This document shows, one piece after another, positions 33,135 to 47,568 of a DNA stretch of 64,000 nucleotides. Numbering within the stretch: position 1 is the first letter of the stretch; every line of letters begins with the position of its first letter. The stretch covers positions 62,001-126,000 of the forward strand of contig JALLLT010000018.1 in NCBI GenBank assembly GCA_025266875.1, given 5' to 3'. The notes below the pieces were generated by a model, which ran no database searches, was not told the origin of the DNA, and was given only the letters and a program-made list of their open reading frames with translations. This DNA is from Fennellomyces sp. T-0311 (Eukaryota; Mucoromycota; Mucoromycetes; Mucorales; Lichtheimiaceae). The position numbers and the translations under genes were made by a program.

Positions 33135-35213
33135 TTATGATCGCATGTAAAACAGAATATACGCTGTTTGGTCAGCGTGGATGGTTTCAGATGTTCGGGT
33201 ATTTTCCTCTGTCATCAACACGTCCCGTTCGGAGACTGGTGTGATGTTTGTGTCGTTGATATGCAGCCACATTCCGTTCTGTCTCCGAATCTCGCAAGTG
33301 TAGTGTCCGCCGCCCGCAGACGTGCCATGGTGATATACAACTACGGCACCACCGGATAAGCTTTCCGTTGTTTCTCTCTCGCTCTCTCTCCCAAACAACT
33401 TACTGCCAAAGAGTTTATATGTCAGCGGCTTGCCTGTCCGATGCACAGGTGTCAGCCACTCTGGCTGAATCGTCAATTCTGCGCCATAGTTCACGCGTTT
33501 CTGCAGCTTCTGGACACCTCCCACGTTGTCAAACACGAACCGCTTCATATGCAAAATTAACACCGGCGGCAGTGTTTCCAAATAGACCTGCTTGGTTGCA
33601 TCCACACGCACGCCCTTGGGAGACATATAATCGTGCATGACTTCTGGCACAGTCATGTTGCGAATCGCGTCTTCGATCGTGTTGACGTTGTCTGGCTGGA
33701 TATCCAATGGCAACGATTGGAATGGTTCAAGATTGGCAGAGTCTTTGGCTCCGGGACACCGCAGTGTCGATCGCACCTTGCCTCCGAATATCTTGCTGAT
33801 CGGTGAATCCTCAAATCCGGTCTAATTGGTGATAACTTTCTTAGCGTGCCGTTTGTATATAAATATATATATTTGCAGCAAGTATACCAGTTGCAAACTG
33901 CTAGTCTTGTTACCCGGCCCCACCTCGAGCCAGCCATTGCCGTTTCCACTCGCAGCAGCAGCGGCGGCTTCTTCCGACTTTTTCTTTTCCTTCAAAACTA
34001 CATATCCTATCAGCTCAAACGCCTTGCCCTTTTAAACCGTTTCGTATTACCTGACACCATCTCTTCATGCAAGCCATCCAATAAAAAGCACAAGAATTCT
34101 TCTGCATCTTCTTGTCGTCCCTTTTATGCCACCCGAATCAGCTCTTAATCCATATCCATCCTTCTCCCTCTCCTACCTTTAACGAATCGAATCGCTTTTG
34201 TCCGCGTAGAGCATCATACACGTATTCGGGTACGAACGGCTCGCCATAGGGATCTGTCTTGACTTCTTCATTCACTGGAGGCTCTGGTCTAAACTCATTG
34301 ACAAACTCAATCATTGAATCCAACAGCGGGGTTTTGCTTCGGAAAGAATGGACAACATGTTGCCCGATCGTCTTTAACAAGTCGTAGAAGGGAGGACAGT
34401 GGGAGAGCGGTTGAAGAATCACGTTCATGAAGCAGGTATTGACGTTATTGATGAGACCTCTAGGCTCCAACAATGGAACGGTATTGAAGCGCGGTTCGTA
34501 ACGGTTAATGATATCGGCAATGCCCATAAACTTTGTTGGGGCGGTGGGTGTTTGGGTAGTGGCGTTGTTGGTAGCACCGTTGACAGCCAATTTGCTGCTA
34601 GGTGACGCTGCTGGTGCTTTTGGACTGCTTGCTTTTGCTTTTGCTGCATCGTTATTTGACTTTAACAGTGCTGCCCAGCTGGATGGTTTTGCTTTCGGCA
34701 ATTCAGCCGGCTTTGGTGTATCGGCCAGCTTTGGCGTCTCGGTTGGCGTTGGCGTCTCGATGGGTTTTGGCGTCTCGATTGGTTTTGACGTCTCGACTGG
34801 CTTTGATGATTCTTTGGGTGGTTCGGACGCTGTGCCATTTTCTTTCACTGCGCCATTTTCTTTCGCCGTGCTGTTTACTTTCACTGCACCATTTTCCTTC
34901 AGCTTGCGATGCGTCTCGGGTACCTTTTTCTGCGCCCGTTTCTTTTGCACACCTGTGACAAACGGTGTCTGATCCACCCTCGCCAAGGTTAGTTACCCTC
35001 TCTTCTTTTTTCCTTTTTATTCCGAGTTACCGTCTTTGGTGGCAAAAGAGAAACACCGGCTTGGTTGAGTACCGAGTTGATCTCCTCGCGACTGAGATCG
35101 CCGAACCCAAAGTTTGGCACAAGTGCCTGTTCTGTTTTCTATTGACAGATTCCTTTAGTTTCCATAAAAAAAAAGATCGATTGTGTTACAGCATTTACCT
35201 TCCCTGTTGGCAT
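33135..35213 (-). CDS. UBP3: Ubiquitin-specific protease, UBP3/USP10-like
   Basis: Seven exons on the minus strand (35,213-35,199; 35,138-35,031; 34,968-34,177; 34,120-34,051; 34,006-33,888; 33,821-33,404; 33,340-33,135) give 575 residues. A disordered N-terminus has a Pro/Thr/Lys-rich repeat (KPIETPKPIETPTPTETPK). The catalytic domain carries the Cys box GLINNVNTCFMNVILQPL, the QEDAEEFLCFLLDGLHEEM block, GWLEVGPGNKTS, LPPVLILHMKRF, and the His box YHHGTSAGGGHYTCEIRR with WLHINDT. These match Ubp3/USP10, which deubiquitinates trafficking, ribosome-turnover and stress-granule substrates with Bre5/G3BP as cofactor. The intron at 33,341-33,403 is 63 nt with no stop, so unspliced RNA stays in frame. 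Removing it restores the family spacing between YKLFG and VYHHG. Confidence 0.92.
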
Positions 35214-36417
35214 GGGAGTTTCGGGAAGTGACGTGGTAATAGAGACTGAAGGTGAAATGGTGAAGTTGTTATTTTTTTCGTTTTGCTTGACTCAAAAGCA
35301 AAAGGTGGAAATGCGGTGATATGCTGTTGTGTAGGTTGTTGCTATATACGTTGTTTTTTGCGCCCGTTGTCTGGTTTTTTGCGAGTATGGAAGAAGTGAA
35401 ACTCTTTTTGGATTCGAGTATCTAGGTTCCGGGCTTATGCGTGAAGAAAGGGATCGGGAGGAGGGGTGTTGAAGGAGTTTGGGGATGGAGTGGGTCCTGA
35501 ATGCGAGAAAGAGGTTTTGCTGACAAAGAAATAGAGAAAATGTACAAATCACAGGAGGCTTGATTGCACAACAAGAATGTGCATAATAATATGTAAAAGG
35601 GTTTAAAAAATACAAAAGATCTTGCTCCTGTTCAAGCAAAAAGTGTTCCGTTGCAATGGAATGGAAAGCAGTTGCAAAAGAAAGTAGATCGTCCTGGAAC
35701 GGCGAAGAAGACCAATTTTTTTTTCGCTGGAGCGGATCAATAAAATTTGGGGTGAGCTGTGCTGCGACACGTCTTACTACTGTAAGCCCTATACTGCTTA
35801 TCCAACCCGGCCCAAAGCTAGTGGCTTTGACGTACCTACTTACCGACTACTTGTATCCCAGTTGTAGTTACAATCACACCCCTCCCATAGGATTATCTCC
35901 TTAGCTTTTGTCGACTTTAATTTTTTGCAATGCTTGTTCTGACTCTGCTAAGTGGACTTATCCCCAGCTCCATCCAATTACCGTTGCTGTGGAATTTCGT
36001 TACCATGAATACTGTTGCTACGAAGCTATTTGTCTTACATTGTAATCGTATACTTCGAAGATGCACGCTGCTAAGTGACAAATAGCCGAGCAAGTCGCCA
36101 AATAACTTGTCGATGAAGGGGACGCATTAAGCAACCTGATGGTAAATAGTACTAGTAGCAAAAAAGATGCGGATTTTTCTCTGTAATGCCAGAAGAATGA
36201 TATACTGTGCTTATATGAGAACACGAAGGTTCCATTCGAAAGCTTAATTATGAAGACGTTCATCTAGAACTCAAAAAGCTTAAACAATGAAAAGAACCGG
36301 TAATCTACTGCTGCAAAGCAGGAGTTGTGTAAGTTACACGAGTTTCTCTCGTTACTAAAAACCCACGGTACGTCACTGTGTTTTTCTCTATTTTTCATGT
36401 AGCTGCTGGTTAACAGC
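35214..36417. other. Divergent promoter region between UBP3-like and SZT2-like genes
   Basis: About 1.2 kb with no supported gene. It must hold both promoters. No conserved element could be named. Confidence 0.45.
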
Positions 36418-39400
36418 ATGTTCAATGAAGACGAGTGAGTTGTTTTCATAACCGGAAATGTTCCCTTTTTGTTCTTATTCCTTATGTATAGCAACACTAG
36501 GCGTGATGCCATAGTTGCCTCGTCAGACAATAACCATAGTCAAATTGCCAATCTAAAGGTGAATCCATTTTGATAAAACACAACTCGTTCACTCATGGTA
36601 CTAAAAAGGGTGCCCGAGGTGCTATTCTTCTTACCAAGAATGCCGCGTTTCATTCTCGAACGACATTAACGTTGTGGTTATTGAATCACATGTTTGAACC
36701 CATCGATCCGAATCATGAACATGAGGTAAAAAAAAAAGAAACCACTCCCTTTTGGTTCCGAAAGCGTTTTGCTAAAAAAAAACGTGAATAGGGTATGAGC
36801 TTTATGGAAATTTCAAGCAGCGCATCGTCTTCTGTGCCTAGCACACCTATCCAGCAAGAGGATCAATCACAACGCGATAAAGAAGCTGCGATTCTCACTC
36901 CTCGAACGCGTATTCTTTCTATGGCAAACGAGTATTGCATGGTTATCATGGTTGATCTCAGTTCCAGTCTCGCCACAACCGATGCCAACCGTGGCAATGT
37001 TATGATTGATAACATTCATCATGCGTAACGTTTTTCATTTCTTGGCTATCAGTGTTTGATTGCTAAAAACGAGATTAGACTCCGTAATGTAATGAATGAT
37101 CTTGCCCAACCAATATCGATACCATCAACGGATACACCCGTACGTGTAGCATTGCTCTCACTACATCAGCAAAAAGTCTCAAAGTTGTCCTTTCTGAAAA
37201 ATATAGTTTGAACCAACTATCCGATTGACAGTACTTGCCGAATGTTCGCAATTTGGATCCAATATCAACGTTATCCCCATCTTGGCTGAATTCCCAACCA
37301 TGCGCGTGTTTCTCCAAAATGTCCGCATCACTCCTTCCAACGTCTCTTCCATCCTCAAGACACTCAATGACAGTATCGCCATCTTTTTGCGTGACCTGGC
37401 TGCATTTCGACAAAAGCTCAAAAAGCGACGATCCAAACTAGGCTACGAATTGGATGTGCGAAGGAACCATTCGAGCATGATGGATCACGATAGTATGCCG
37501 GGTAGCAATGGTGATGAAGAGATCTTCGACACTACGTATCTCGACGAAGCACATCAAGAGACGACTAAAAGGAAAAAACATGCCAATCGAGAGAGCATAT
37601 CCGGCAAGCCGACTGCGAAAAAGACAAAAGCCAGCAAAGGCACCCAAACAAGCAGCGTTCAAAAGTCAACTACTACGAGACAACAACCGCAACGAAAAGA
37701 TACCAAAAAGGACATATGGGGCGTTGGAAAAACCGGCAGTAATCTCTCATACATCTTGCACGCTGGTCTATTTGCCCTCAGTCTATTGCCCGACACCGGT
37801 CGACGTTCTTTAATCTTGCTCACGGATGGCGTCGTCAAGTCCAACATTCAAGACGAATTCATCCTTCGGCAGCTCTCCAGCGACAATATCGCGTGCAGCA
37901 TCATACAAATCAGCTCGGGTCCGTCGATGGACTGCAACTTCGGTTTTATACCCGATACAGATATACTAAAGTTCGTAGCCAGTGCGACCGGTGGTCAGTA
38001 TATGCATATTGAGGATCTTTTCGATTGTTCGGCCTCGGAAAGTGTTCCCAAAGATACTTTGGATCGCATCATTGCCAGTCTCAGCGTCGCGCAACGCAAA
38101 TTTTTGTTACACGAGGTTTACATGGACAAGTCGAGAGCAGGTACAAATGCTACCAGCAGAACATCTCCTTGGGCAAAAAGTAGTACCTCTGCTACTTTGG
38201 AAAAACGTGATTTCCAATTGACAACAACTGGTACAGGGAATGGGTTTCCATGGGATCCAAAAGCTGAGCCAGAAATACCAGAAGCAAAGTTGCTACGATA
38301 CCAAGAGTACGCTTTGCCCAACAAATTAGCACATGTGATTGCGGCTCGGACACGGCAAGGGTTTTCTTTGTTTTCGTTTACGGTCGATCGCAGACGAAGT
38401 ACGCAATTGAACGTCCCCAATGGCAAAAAACCTCAAGTTATTATCACATTGGCACTTCAGTGGCAACCTCAAATTACGATCGAGTACCGGATTCGGGCAG
38501 CTTTATCATCGACTACGAATGTGCTGTTGTCCAGTTATTTCGGCACCGGAACCATATCCGAAGATAACACTCCTACCATTGCGGGCTGTAGCAGATTATT
38601 ATCGTCATTGACCAACGCCAAAGCTGAAATCTTGATCCGAGCCAACAGTACATTCTCACACTTGCTTCGAAACTGGGATGCTTTCCAAAGACGATTTCAA
38701 GTGATGGGTATATTTACTGGCAGTACTAATTCACCAGCACCAAGTCTCTCTGGAAGTGCAGCCATTTTGAAAATAAGCAAGCTCAAACAGTTACTTACAG
38801 CTATATCCGAAGCTGACAAACACCTCAGCACCATATTGAATCTCGATACCCGCAGCAGCCGAAGATTGCTGTCTCCAGCAGCTCAAGCCTTACAATTTCA
38901 AGAATTGTGGCAGAAACTAGATGATAACAGCGATATCCGGCATCAAACTTCCTGTTGGTACGATACCCACCACCGTTTCGACCTTGTACTACACTTTACT
39001 CCTCATTATTGCTATGCCGATCGCAGCAGTGCTCTCATCAACTCAGCGGAGGATGCAGTTTTATCCACAGTATTGGATCGATTGCACGATTTGCTTTATC
39101 AAAATACCGATTTTATCAGTAACCGTGGCACCTTTGTCAAGATCACTCCTCCTACCGACACCGATCCCTGTTGTCGACTTTTTGAAATACGGATCACTCA
39201 TGAGGGTTTGCGGACGATTCATGTGGATATACGGTTTTTCAATACCCCGATGGATGTGCGCATGCAGATTATGGATCAGTTTATGCATATACTCAGTACC
39301 CAGATCCAGTTTGATGAGGAGGAGATATTGACAGAATTGGAGATCAGTAGTCCAAGCCAGCCATCAAACAAATCTCAACAGAGCCTTCCTCTGATCAAGA

Positions 39401-42400
39401 TTGCTAAACGTCCACTGTCTTCCCTGTTAATGCGTGATCCGGAGCATTATTTTGGCAATACAAAGGACCGCGAGGACTATTACAATCGACGACCGAGTAC
39501 AGAAATTTTGTTGGCTGGCGAATATATTGCCAGAAATTATATGCGTCGGCAACGTTGGAGCTGGGATACGCATATCGTTACAACAGCCATGAACGCCAAT
39601 GATTTCTATGGATTGCAGCCACTTCAAGACTTGGCGTTTGAGCGGCTATGCCATGCACGAATTAAAGAGGTAAGCGTTGCATATAAAGCTGTTTTTTCGT
39701 TTACCAAAGTTATCCAATAGGGCTATATCTTGGTGTCCTTTGGAGAAAATGCTTGCCATTTCTACCGAGAGTCATATGACCGGATAGAACGATCATCACA
39801 ATATTTTATCTGGCGTGACCCATCCAAACGAGTATTAACCACCGAATTATGGCTTGAACCGGTGACCCGAGACGACCAGCATCGTCAAGACATTGTACTA
39901 GCCGAACAAAAACGACTTCTTCATCAAGACCGAAAAATCCTCACTAAACTCGTTTCATTCGACTGGACGTTTGTTACGGGTTATCAACAACAACGAGGGC
40001 CACCCAGCAAAAGCGACGCCGATTCACCCGGACTTGTTGATGATGATCTACTGGGTATCCACCATATGAAAAAGTCCATGATGATTGACATTTCTGCCGT
40101 TCTTCGACCGAGTGCATTTTCCGTCGTCGTATACCCGTGTCCGCAACAACTCAAGATCGGCGATGAAGATATCATCAGTGCATCACACGACAAGTCTGTT
40201 GTATGGTTACAAACGGAACGGTATTTGCCACTAGCAAAGAAACCAGAGGAAGTTCATCCCAAGGGTTGGCATAGTCCGGGAGTTGGGTTGATCCGAGGAA
40301 GCAGTTACAATCAAGGCTCATGTCACTGCCCAAGACCAGATCGCGAATTCCTTTTGTTCCGGGAAGCGTTTTCGGATTTACCAAGTTTGTATCGGGATGT
40401 TGCGTTGACGCATTATTACTTCCACCAACATTTGCGCATGCTTGCCGATTGCGAAATGGATCCAACTGTATCAAGCGATGGATTTTGGTCTGCGTTTTTC
40501 GACGAAATTGCAAGCAATCCAGATACCCACGCTGCCAAAAGCACGCTGCGATTATCTCGACGGATCACCGACATGCAATGTTTCGTCAAGACATTCAATC
40601 CAAGCACTTTTATTGTCGTGCTGGCGCCTTCACTCACCACACTCATGCACAACCACAGTCAACATAGTCTCGGATTCTTGTTGTTCGAATGTTATCGACA
40701 ATCATCGCCTGTCAAGGACGAGGATGACGCAGAAAGGCATGTTACGTTCAAGGAAATCGATTTTTCGTCCATCAAGGAATCTATCCTGTCGCCTCGTCTC
40801 ACCAATGGCACATACCATGATGAAGATGGCGAACGGCCATTTTCGGATTTCAAGTCTCGGTTATTGCAGGATATTAGCGATATATACAACATTTGCTATG
40901 CGAAATCCATCTATTCGTCGCTCTTGTTTGGTAGCGTGGTTTCTGCCGAAGATTTCGACAAGGTCTTGGATATATGCGAAGAAATCGTACTTGATATTGA
41001 TCTTACTGGCTATTTGAATGTCCAAACACTACTCAGACGCCATGGGCGGACGAAGTAAGCTTTCGTATTGCAAAGATACTGTATGAGCAATGACTAAAGA
41101 ATCAAAAAAAAATTAGTGTCGAAGAATGGCAGTCCGCGCAACAGCGATTCAACTCAGTTCTCGAGCACTATTTCGAACCTGTCATCTATTCACAAAAGAA
41201 AAAGCAATTCATTTATTGCTATCGGCCAGCACATGTCAAAATTGGTAACAAGACCGAAAACGGCAACAAGCTGACACGACTCGCTGACGTTGTTGTCTCG
41301 GCCCAATGCCCGCTTTTCATTCGACTCGAATATACCCTCAACAGCCCCAAACATGCTGTAAAGCGGACCTTTCCATTGGAAGTCCTGCCTACTTCTTATG
41401 ATGTTCAAGACAATGGACAGACTTTCAGTTACGAACCAACCGAAATTGGGTCGACGGAATCACCCGTTGCTTCAGCAGATGGTTCCTCGGCAACAGTTCG
41501 TCTGGTTTGTATGATCGTACCGCAAACCAAGTATGCGCCCATTATCAATGCACATCATGTTCATGGATGCCCAGCCGAAAGTCCTGTACATCATCAATCG
41601 TAAGTATCTTCTCTATCATTATTTTCTTTGTGGCTCATCGATCACAACAGCTCATTTTTCGATAACGAAATCGAATACCGCGAAGCATTATCAGAGCTTT
41701 CTGCCGAGAAACAAGATGCCTTGATCGAAACAAAAGCACGCTTAACATGGTTACTGACAGAAGAAGTCATGCATGGATTACTACGCGCTGGACCAGTGAC
41801 GGATGTAGTCGTACGCTACATTCAAAGCCATTTAATGAAAAAGAATCCATTCGTTGACTTCCCGACAACTATGGTAATTCCTCTAGTATTCGTCAAAGGT
41901 CGACAAATGGGTCGGCGAACATTCTTGGAACAACTGGAACGCAACACCATGACGCCATACAAATTAGTTCGCGTCGGTGATTGTTTCTATGCAACGGATC
42001 ACAAGGAATACGGGGACGTTTTCGATACTACCGAAAACTTTTTCTATCGACGTGATCAGCATGAAGGTGCGGATTTCTATACCGATTTGGGCATCGAGCT
42101 TTACACGGATGAAAAACGACCACCGGCACCGCAACAGGATGGGTCACAGAATGGGAATGACGAGTTTTGTGAAGGATTGGGCATCAGTATTATGGAACCG
42201 GATGTGTTTTCCGACGAAGATGATCCCAATACAGTCGATACGCAAGTACCTCAGCAGTTGTATTGGTTATTGATTATCCCGCGCTCGCAAAGTGTTCAGA
42301 TTTACTTCTATTCCAAGATGCCGCAGTCCGTCAATCGATCCGAGATCGTGCGTGTCACCAAAGTCATGATCAACGAAGCAATCGAACGAACGAATAAGCT

Positions 42401-45400
42401 TGTGTTACTTCAACATTTGTATGATACAAGAACTTGCAGCAAATACCTCATTGCAAACGATGGATCGACAGCAAACAACAGCAATGACACGTCGACCGAA
42501 GAATCATCCGATGACAGTGATGGCAAACATAGTAAGCTGAACGATACCGGTGGACTTGTTGAAATGCTATCGACATCTGGTGAAGAAGTATCGTTCACAC
42601 CACCCAAAAAGTTCCGGCCTGGCCAATTCAAATGCGACGTAATTTACACATGGCGATTTCCATTGCATTGGCGACTGCAGCCCAATATTGCCCTCAACGC
42701 CTTATCGTCTGATGTATTGCGCCACTTCACCGTCAGAAACAGACCAGATATTTTCGTTTGTATGCGTGATGACAGTGTCGTCTACTGCAAACTTAAAGAA
42801 GAGACCGTGTATTATATGGATGGATCCGAATACTATGGCGATGATATGCAACAAATGGTGCGATCAACATCGCCGCACAGTTCATTGATTGCTTCGGGAA
42901 TCGCCGATCAAATGGCATTCTCGCATCATTCGCGTACTCAGTCGGCGCAACCAACAACCAACTCGCAGCCACTGCAAGAAAGTATGGGTCCAATCACGAC
43001 AAGTAATAGCAGTCGCAGAACAAGCCCACGGTCCAGTCCTGGTGGAAAAGTCCATAGTACGAATAGTATTCAGCTGTCACCAGAACCAAGAAAGCCTGCG
43101 CGAACATCCGAGTCAAGAGAACTAGTGCTTGAAGTCTATGGTGTTGACTTGCCGAATTGGATTTCGGATGAATTGGTCGATATGCTTGAGAACCGATTGA
43201 CTTCTCATATCACGCTCAAAGAAGTACAGCAGTTTTTGCTTCGAAACCCTGGATCGAAGTTGTCTCGAGCGGTAAGTGCGCTTCATGCTTTCTTTCTTTC
43301 TTGGTATACTCAACCGATTTCTTGTGTAGGACATTGATTTCATCCTACCGGCTGATAAGCCGCCTGCATTACGCGAGACTTTGGATTTACCAAGTGAAAT
43401 CAATGATACAGCACAGTTCTCAAGACTTCTGCGAGAAAGCGTGTTGACAAACTCCATTCGCATCCTCACTGGCAACGGACTTGCCACAGCACTAAAGAAC
43501 TATCGTCTTCGACAACAGTATAACAACATGTCTTTTGTCAGAGGTTATTCTATGCAGTAAGTCTCCTCACAAACATGGGATATCATGGGTTATTGACAAA
43601 AAAATGAAACAGGAAAGACTTTGCCATCGACAATCCTAATGTTGACGAGCTATGCTTTTACTACAGCTGTATCAACCGGACACCTGGTGTATGCTCGGAA
43701 CTGGAACTAAGCATTGGCCAAGGCGTAGCTGGTTTTGTGATTTCATTCAACGATGTGCCACTGGAGAATGGTTCTCCGAACGGCTTGCAAGATTTCGCAC
43801 AACGCAGTTTGTTATCAAGCTTCGCATCAAAACCATCCACCCACTTATCCCTTCCACAACAATCGCGCGTTACACTTTCTATCGATATCTGGACCGTTGG
43901 TCAATTGGATCCCAAAAGTCTGTACGAGCACATCTACAAGAGCTTCCGACAGAGCATATGTGACTACATGATTGAACATTCGATTAGCACCACCTTGCTG
44001 ACACCCACAGCTACGACTGTGGATATTATCAGCGATCGTAGTCTCACCACACTCCACACTTCTCTTGTAAATGTGCTTGACGGTGCTTTCCAATGGAACA
44101 ATCCAAGTGTTACTATGGTTTCACAACCCCTCCAACTGCAGCCATGGTGTTTGAATGAAGTTGTGCAGCAGCTGAACGCCGACTTTTTGGATCTCAACGC
44201 CAACATTAAATCTGTCATTGGTATTCAAGATCGCAACGATGGAGGGTATCATGGATGCTGCACCAGCTCCGAACTGAAACGACGATCAGAAGCAATGATG
44301 CAACCACAACGGAATTTCCGATATTCGATCATCAGTGGATTGCAAGAGTTTTTTGGAACAAAGCACTTTGTAGATCCTCACCACAAAATTGAAACGATTG
44401 CTGACGATGTGCGGTTCCCACACTCAATACGTACAGATCAAACTAGTATGCATAGTCGTCATGAATCGGTTGCATCATCCAATATCACGGGCAACACACG
44501 AAACACAACCAAGCCGCCAGTAAAAGCTGGATTCCATGGGTACTACAAGGACGCAGCGCATCGCCGTGCATTCCATCTCCTTGTCCTCGATGCGGAGTCA
44601 ATCACATTGTATACTTACAACTACACCAAATCGTTTGTCGATCAGCTTCTGCAGACGGTGATGCAAACGATTACCCATCAAAACAGTCGTGTTCGCATGT
44701 TGCAGAATATTATGCATCAGAAACTCGGCCTTTTCCGTCATTCAGAAACATTTGCGGCGATTTTCACTGATGTTAACGCACCAGCAGAGAATGACTCGTC
44801 GCTTGGTGTGGAAGCGTTGAAGAATTTGGTGGTGGATACATATTCCAACGAGGAAGTTCGACCACCTATCATCTCTCGCGGATCCAAGTCATCAGTATCC
44901 TCGTCCAAGTGGTTGGCTGACTGTAACTCTACTTTGAAGGATGCATACACCAATCCACCAGATTACACAGAAACCGTGGACCAGCATGTGGATTATCTGA
45001 TACGACATGGCACTCCATTTCTCGATACATATTTACGGCATTCTCAGCTGCGCTCAGCTCACGACAAGGCATTCAATGTGTATGTCAAATGGGCAAGTCG
45101 GTACGCCGTACCTGATCGGAAAGATTATGCTTCGGAAATGATGTCTGTTACCGAGCTCAGGCTTATCCTGAAAGCATCACGACTCCTCCATTTTTGCCGC
45201 ACGCCTCTGGTGTTCTCCGACATTGACACCAAACGATCAAGCGTTTTCGGAAGTATCGAAACGATTCAAAAACATCAGCGGATGGAAGAGACAATGATAT
45301 GGTACGAAGGAGTGGCACGTACTTTTATGGGCGAGTATGCGTCATATCTGGAAAGTATCGGTATGCACGTAATCGTCCATGGTGTATCTGGAAACAACAG

Positions 45401-46860
45401 CAACAGCAAGGAGGATCATGGCGTATATCTGTCGTTTTACAAGGTTACCGAAGACTTTTTGGTCCAATCACCAGTGATCTATCTGCTTCAAGTGTTTCCA
45501 GGAGGCACCATTATGTGCGAGATCCGATTGACTGATGTGTTTGTATCCGTCACCTTGTACACACTCCATCGTCGATATGGCCGACTCAAAATGACACAGT
45601 CATCATATATGCATGACAGTATCGAGAAACGCCGAGCCGATTTTAAGGACTTTACCGAGGAATGTGATCGTATCAAGCAAAAGATCCAGGTCAATTCGTT
45701 CGTGCATGATTTCAATTTGAAGTTTATACAACAATCCTTGGACACAGCATCCTCGTTGCCATTCTCGGTTGATCTTCTTGATATTATCAAGAATACCTAC
45801 TCGCTATACAACAAGCCAGCAACGTATTCTCGTAACCGCATCTTTTGTGGATTTTACGAATTGGCTCTTTACGACGAGGAAGAGAATATGGCTAATTTAC
45901 TTCCAATGGTTATCCGGAATGCATCAAAGTACGGGTTCGAGTCGCTTAGCAGCAATGGTGTTCCAAGAGCTTGTTTTGTATCGTCCGACGATGCATCGTT
46001 CGTCAAAGGCAGCGGTAGCAGGACAAGGAGTAATTACCGATACACCTTGCTGATCACAGATGATTTCCATGGACGTGACTTGAGCGAATTTCTTGCTGGT
46101 GGTACATACCACTATGCCGAATCACCAATCACCGAGGTTGCCACCACTCCCACTACGACCACGGATAGCAAAGTCACTGTACAGTATTTTGTCATTGTGA
46201 CGTATTGGGACCAAAACAGCTACAAGACATGGCACCATTCACCACGGTACAAGCCACGAAGCATGTCCGGTACATTGAAGGAAATTCTGGAACCTGAGAA
46301 ATATACCTTGGAGGACGTGACCCAGAAAGCAAGACAAAGGATTGATGATTTGATGAAGCAGGCAAGTTCAGTAGGAGAAAATATGCTTATGATGTTAATG
46401 ACCGTGGAAACAGGCTGTGTTTTTGTACCATCAAGATGTAATGTGGAATCAGCTGTATCAAGCAATAGGGAAAAAGGAAAAGATTGACAATGTCCAAGAA
46501 CTTATTGACTTGTCTGGCCAGTTCTATGCATTAGATGCCGTATCCACCGAAGCATCATTGCAGCGATTTTTGGAACTCAACCTTTCTTGGGAAGCCGTTC
46601 TAAACTCGATCCATCGATTTTATCCAAACACATCCAAAATCCTTGAATTGCACTCCTCGCGGCATTTGCTACTGTTCAATCCAAGTGCCGTTCAGGAATA
46701 CTTTGTACATATTGTGGTCGATTCTTCAAAGTCTGTGCAGATCTCGGCGAAGAGCAAACAGCCTAGACCCAATACTTACAGTTTGGATCCTACGGAACAG
46801 GTCTTTGTTGGAAATCTAGCTGTTACCTTTGGCTATTGTCTCTGGAAATATACCAATTAG
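36418..46860 (+). CDS. SZT2: SZT2-like giant protein, KICSTOR-type TORC1 regulator
   Basis: Twelve exons were placed (36,418-36,434; 36,492-36,558; 36,609-36,725; 36,792-37,024; 37,079-37,143; 37,232-39,669; 39,721-41,054; 41,117-41,599; 41,651-43,271; 43,330-43,556; 43,613-about 46,370; about 46,414-46,860), giving about 3,260 residues, close to human SZT2 (3,432). Markers: FHSRTTLTLWLLNHMF near the N-terminus; MVIMVDLSSSLAT with LLTDGVVKSN and NFGFIPDTDILKFVA, a von Willebrand A-like domain; GYILVSFGENACHFYRESYD and FIWRDPSKRVLTTELWLEP; DFILPADKPPALRETLDL; and a C-terminal FLELNLSWEAVLNSIHRFYP. In animals SZT2 is the scaffold of KICSTOR, which tethers GATOR1 to lysosomes so that TORC1 responds to amino acids. 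The last intron has two plausible splice pairs, both in frame. No frame damage was seen, so the gene looks functional. Confidence 0.88.
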
Positions 46861-47568
46861 ATAGATAAAAGATACCGTGTAAACTTTAACTATGTAATAG
46901 TATCACATCATGATTGCAACTTTACTCCGTCTGTCAATCGGTGTATAGATCTTTTCTCGAAAGAACTTGATCCATTTTTTCCGTGTTTGATTGCCGTATA
47001 CTCCTATTGTCCGTCAAATGCATGTGAAATGAGTGCCTATGCCCAAAATCAACACCTTTCGTAGATCCGATATACGTCGTACATTGTTTACGCATATCAT
47101 GCTCTTGATTGGCTACTAACTTGTTATGGTCAAGATAATCGCAGTAGCCTTACTTGAAGATTGGTACAAACATACCTGAGACCTAGAGATATTGTATTCG
47201 ATTGAAAGGTCTTCAAGCGACTAGTTAGACAGTATCATTGTCTGCTAATTGCTCAAGAGCAAGCAAAGAATGTGTCGAGCTCATCTGAGAAGTAAGCATG
47301 GATATTGTATCTATGTAGCACCAAATTGATTTTGTAATCAATGTGCTGAGAATGTCATGTCTATGGCTAACTTATTCTTGGTCCTTCCTACTCATTGGCT
47401 TATGGTATTAATCTTTTTTCCCGAACGGTGCGTACGGACATATTCATTTAACGTAATCCCTTATTTATTAGCTGATACAGCTTGGCCCGGAATATTATAT
47501 CGGTGTAATCGATGGAATCTTTATATAAGAAAGTTGAAGTATGTTTTTTTTTTGGCGTTCTGTCAATT
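46861..47568. other. Intergenic region, no gene seen
   Basis: AT-rich with no supported coding frame. It should contain the SZT2 terminator and the pectinesterase promoter. Confidence 0.45.

Noticed and set aside
34508..34972. 154-codon Gly/Val/Phe-rich plus-strand frame
   Set aside because: Mirror image of the Pro/Thr/Lys repeat in the UBP3-like protein; repeats give long open antisense frames.
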